64,000 nt of DNA, from the NCBI GenBank assembly GCA_024663395.1, contig JANFAH010000075.1, positions 180,595 to 244,594 on the forward strand, given 5' to 3'. A program made the position numbers and the translations under genes. Below are positions 61,610-64,000 of the stretch, in pieces. Each line of letters begins with the position of its first letter. The first letter of the stretch is position 1. The notes beneath the pieces were generated by a model. That model made no database searches, was not told where the DNA came from, and saw nothing but the letters and a program-made list of their open reading frames with translations. Source of the stretch: Pisolithus tinctorius. Its lineage: Eukaryota > Basidiomycota > Agaricomycetes > Boletales > Pisolithaceae.

Positions 61610-62530
61610 AACCCTACTTCCAGGTGGTGAGGTCTGTGTCCATCCCCCAGTGAAATTGGCCAACACCACTTCCAGGGTGTGAGTCCATCCCCCAGTGAGG
61701 TCGGCCGACACCACTTCCAGGGTGTGGGTCCATCGCCCAGTGAGGTCGGCCGACACCACTTCCAGGGTGTGGATCCATCCCCCAGTGAGGTTGGCTGACA
61801 CCCACTTCCAGGGTGTGGGTCCATCGTCCAGTGAGGTCGGCCGACACCACTTCCAGGGTGTGGGTCCATCGTCCAGTGAGGTCCGGCCGACACCACTTCT
61901 AGGGTGTGGGTCCATCCCCCAGTGAGGTCGGCCGACACCACTTCCAGGGTGTGGGTCCATCATCCAGTGAGGTCGGCCGACACCACTTCCAGGGTGTGGG
62001 TCCATCGTCCAGTGAGGTCGGCCGACACCACTTCCAGGGTGTGGATCCATCGTCCAGTGAGGTCGGCCGACACCACTTCCAGGGTGTGGGTCCATCCCCC
62101 AAGTGAGGTCGGCCGACACCACTTCCAGGGTGTGGGTCCATCCCCCAGTGAGGTCGGCCGACACCACTTCCAGGGTGTGGGTCCATCCCCCAGTGAGGTC
62201 GGCTGACACCACTTCCAGGGTGTGGGTCCATCGTCCAGTGAGGTCGGCCAACACCACTTCCAGGGTGTGGGTCCATCCCCCAGTGAGGTCGGCCGACACC
62301 ACTTTCCAGGGTGTGGGTCCATCGTCCAGTGAGGTCGGCCGACACCACTTCCAGGGTGTGGATCCATCGTCCAGTGAGGTCGTCGGCCGACACACTTCCA
62401 GGGTGTGGATCCATTGTCCAGTGAGGTCAGCCAACACCACTTCCAGGGTGTGGGTCCATCGCCCAGTGAGGTCAGCCGACACCACTTCCAGGGTGTGGAT
62501 CCATCCCCCAGTGAGGTCGGCCGACCTCCC
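61610..62530 (-). repeat. Right subterminal array of 45-bp repeats
   Basis: About 20 tandem 45-bp units. On the minus strand each reads GGAAGTGGTGTCGGCCGAC followed by CTCACTGG and GATGGACCCACACC. The core equals that of the left array in inverted orientation, while the other 24 bp are unrelated. The array stays open in several frames on both strands, which is a by-product of the period. Confidence 0.9.
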
Positions 62531-62566
62531 TCCAACATGTCAGCCTATCCACCATCAGGGTCTATA

Positions 62567-62651
62567 GGCCGATGTCGGTTAGTCCCACTTCAGGACCAAA
62601 TGTGCATGTCGGATGACCCACTTTCTGGATTACATGTGACTGAAGGGTCTG
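62567..62651 (-). repeat. Right terminal inverted repeat of the KDZ element
   Basis: Reverse complement of 46036-46121, ending at the CA tip (TG on the plus strand) next to the GTCCTTG duplication. Confidence 0.88.
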
Positions 62652-62658
62652 GTCCTTG
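62652..62658. repeat. Target site duplication, right copy
   Basis: GTCCTTG, identical to 46029-46035. The last three bases form the Leu codon that continues the Helitron frame. Confidence 0.85.
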
Positions 62659-64000
62659 GTGGTTGGTGACGGAGAGGAGGGTTTGTTGGCTGGGATGCAA
62701 ATTACACACCTGCCTGATGCGGGTTCGATGCCCACATCCTGTGGGGCAGAGTGGGACATGCTGTCGAATGACCTTGTTACAGAGTGTGTGGCCTATACTC
62801 AGGGGGACCACTCAGAGCGTTCTCGTCGGGCAATGAAGGCTGGGGCCCTTGCCCATGCATTGCAAGGCAAGAAGTTCGTTGTTAGTCATTCGGGTTCCCA
62901 GTTCCTTGGCGACGATTCCTCCGTGTTTTCTGAGTGCGCTGTTTCCACATTTGGATCCGTGGGGTATTGGGGGCTTCAACCATCCTGCTCGGGAGCCTAG
63001 CCAGCGTTTGTCATTCCAATGGCAGGTTAGAAATTTGTTATGCCAGGTCGACTCGCCTTTTATGCGTGATCCTTCCTTCGCATTCATCTGTTGGAACATT
63101 ATGCAGAAGCGTGCGGCAAATGATAACACAGTGTTTTGCATTCCATCAGCACGTCGTCACTCTCTGGTCAAAGAGTTGCATGAGAACGAGGGGTTCGTGC
63201 GCTCGCTCGCCGCAGAGATTCGAGTGCGACGCGCACGCTAAGGTTGTTTCTCCAGGCGAGCGTCAGGCCTTGCAGTTATTCCGTGAGCTTAGTGTCGTTT
63301 CCAGAACCTTGCCAGGCAGTGATGGCTACAAGTTATGTAGACGGAATGAGATATGCTCGCTCATTCGCAGATTAGGCACACCTGCATTTTTGTTGACGTT
63401 AAACCCGCACGACCTCACCATTGTTCTTGTAGGGCATTTTGGGGGGTTGGAAGCATCTCGCTGGCGTACCCTCTCTGCGTACGATCATGCAAGTTTTGTT
63501 GCCTCCCATCCTGGTGCTGCCGTGAGGGCGTTCGATTGTATTATTCAGGGCTTTCTTCTTCGTATCGTGGTCAAATACAACAGGGGGGTTGGACTGTTTG
63601 GGAAATGTTCGGGGTATTATGGGATGGTGGAGGCCCAGGGTCGCGGTACACTTCATTGTCATATGTTGTTGTGGGTGGAGGGCAATCCGAATCCTGAACG
63701 TCTGTGATCTTTGATGCTGGAGAGCACTGCATTTGAAGATGAAGTGTTGCAGTGGTTGGAAGATCTCATCAAATGTGAGCTGCCGGGGACAACCATCAAG
63801 AACATGTTTTCGTTGTTCGGTGACTCGAAGAAACCCCATCATCGGGAGGGCACAGAGGATCCCCAGTTGCTTGCCCCTCCTTGTGTGGATGACATGGAGG
63901 AGGACTTGTTTCGTCTGCAGTACGAGGATCTTGTACAGCGGCTAGCTGTGGAATGTAATTGGCACGAACATACTGCAACATGCTTCAAAAACCTTCGCCT
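62656..64000 (+). pseudogene. Helitron replication/helicase protein, 3' part (continues past the window)
   Basis: The Helitron frame resumes with VVGDGEEGLLAGMQITHLPD and SGSQFLGDDSSVFS. A one-base shift near 62925 moves it to the frame of FPHLDPWGIGGFNHP and DPSFAFICWNIMQKRAANDN, and a second shift near 63190-63240 leads to LPGSDGYKLCRRNEICSLIR, TPAFLLTLNPHDLT and the two-histidine replication-initiator motif GTLHCHMLLW (about 63650). A stop codon at 63705-63707 follows NPNPERL, after which similarity continues to the window end. The family is certain; the copy is dead. Confidence 0.88.

Larger units (their letters stand above)
46036..62651. mobile_element. KDZ-superfamily DNA transposon inserted in a Helitron gene
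   Basis: The element is 16.6 kb long and is defined by a 7-bp target duplication, 85-bp terminal inverted repeats, and inverted subterminal arrays of 45-bp repeats. It carries a KDZ transposase with a CxC2 cysteine cluster (plus strand), a TET/JBP-like dioxygenase (plus), an HMG-like protein (plus), and an H3-tail/PHD-like gene (minus). The link between KDZ transposons and TET/JBP enzymes in fungi is established in the literature. The transposase and H3-tail genes look open, and the ends are well preserved, so the insertion may be recent. Genes inside use AGA/AGG for arginine almost to the exclusion of CGN codons, in line with the CpG loss. Confidence 0.92.

Noticed and set aside
61598..62485. 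Long repetitive open frames in both directions over the right array
   Set aside because: Same reason: several overlapping frames on both strands are open because of the 45-bp period.
46150..62530. CRISPR-like tandem arrays
   Set aside because: Spacers within each array are identical rather than unique, the host is a fungus, and the arrays are transposon subterminal repeats.
62700..62740. A tRNA-like GGGTTCGATGCCC stretch
   Set aside because: It lies inside the Helitron coding sequence, and no acceptor stem or anticodon arm can be formed around it.

Overview
This window is nuclear DNA from a filamentous basidiomycete, most likely an agaricomycete. The evidence is genes broken by many 45-75 nt GT-AG introns, multi-copy families typical of mushrooms (BTB/POZ proteins, TPR and HET proteins, uncharacterised multipass membrane proteins), and large KDZ and Helitron transposons. 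All gene models were read by eye from splice signals and protein similarity, so exon ends are predictions.

Left arm (1-13.7 kb): three tandem copies of a secreted FAD amine oxidase. Copies 1 and 2 sit in a direct duplication of about 4.4 kb and carry frame lesions; copy 3 (11696-13723) is intact. A small intact BolA-like gene lies between copies 2 and 3 on the minus strand. From 14.4 to 16.9 kb is an intact multipass membrane protein gene, followed by about 2.9 kb that I could not resolve. From 25.0 down to 19.8 kb on the minus strand lies a GTPase-like P-loop module, a decayed TPR array and a HET module, in that order, which looks like one NLR-like gene that has lost its reading frame. A short-chain dehydrogenase gene follows (25.7-27.0 kb).

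Middle (27.8-44.4 kb): three BTB/POZ-like paralogues on the minus strand, two of them in a tandem duplication that also left a truncated copy of a plus-strand gene of unknown function (complete at 36562-37599). Then come a DUF89/ARMT1-type phosphatase and two paralogous multipass membrane proteins.

Right arm (44.6-64 kb): a Helitron replication/helicase gene split in two by a 16.6 kb KDZ transposon (46036-62651). The insertion is bounded by a 7-bp target duplication that falls in frame, by 85-bp terminal inverted repeats, and by inverted arrays of 45-bp repeats. The KDZ element carries a CxC2-type KDZ transposase, a TET/JBP-like dioxygenase, an HMG-like basic protein, and a divergent gene whose product starts with a copy of the histone H3 tail followed by a PHD-like zinc finger. 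The inside of the element is almost free of CpG, apart from a CpG-rich block of about 2.2 kb between the divergent genes. That block contains a 77-bp minisatellite whose every unit carries a 5' splice-site-like hexamer. Together the contents suggest a transposon that reads or manipulates host chromatin and DNA methylation. This is the most interesting part of the window.
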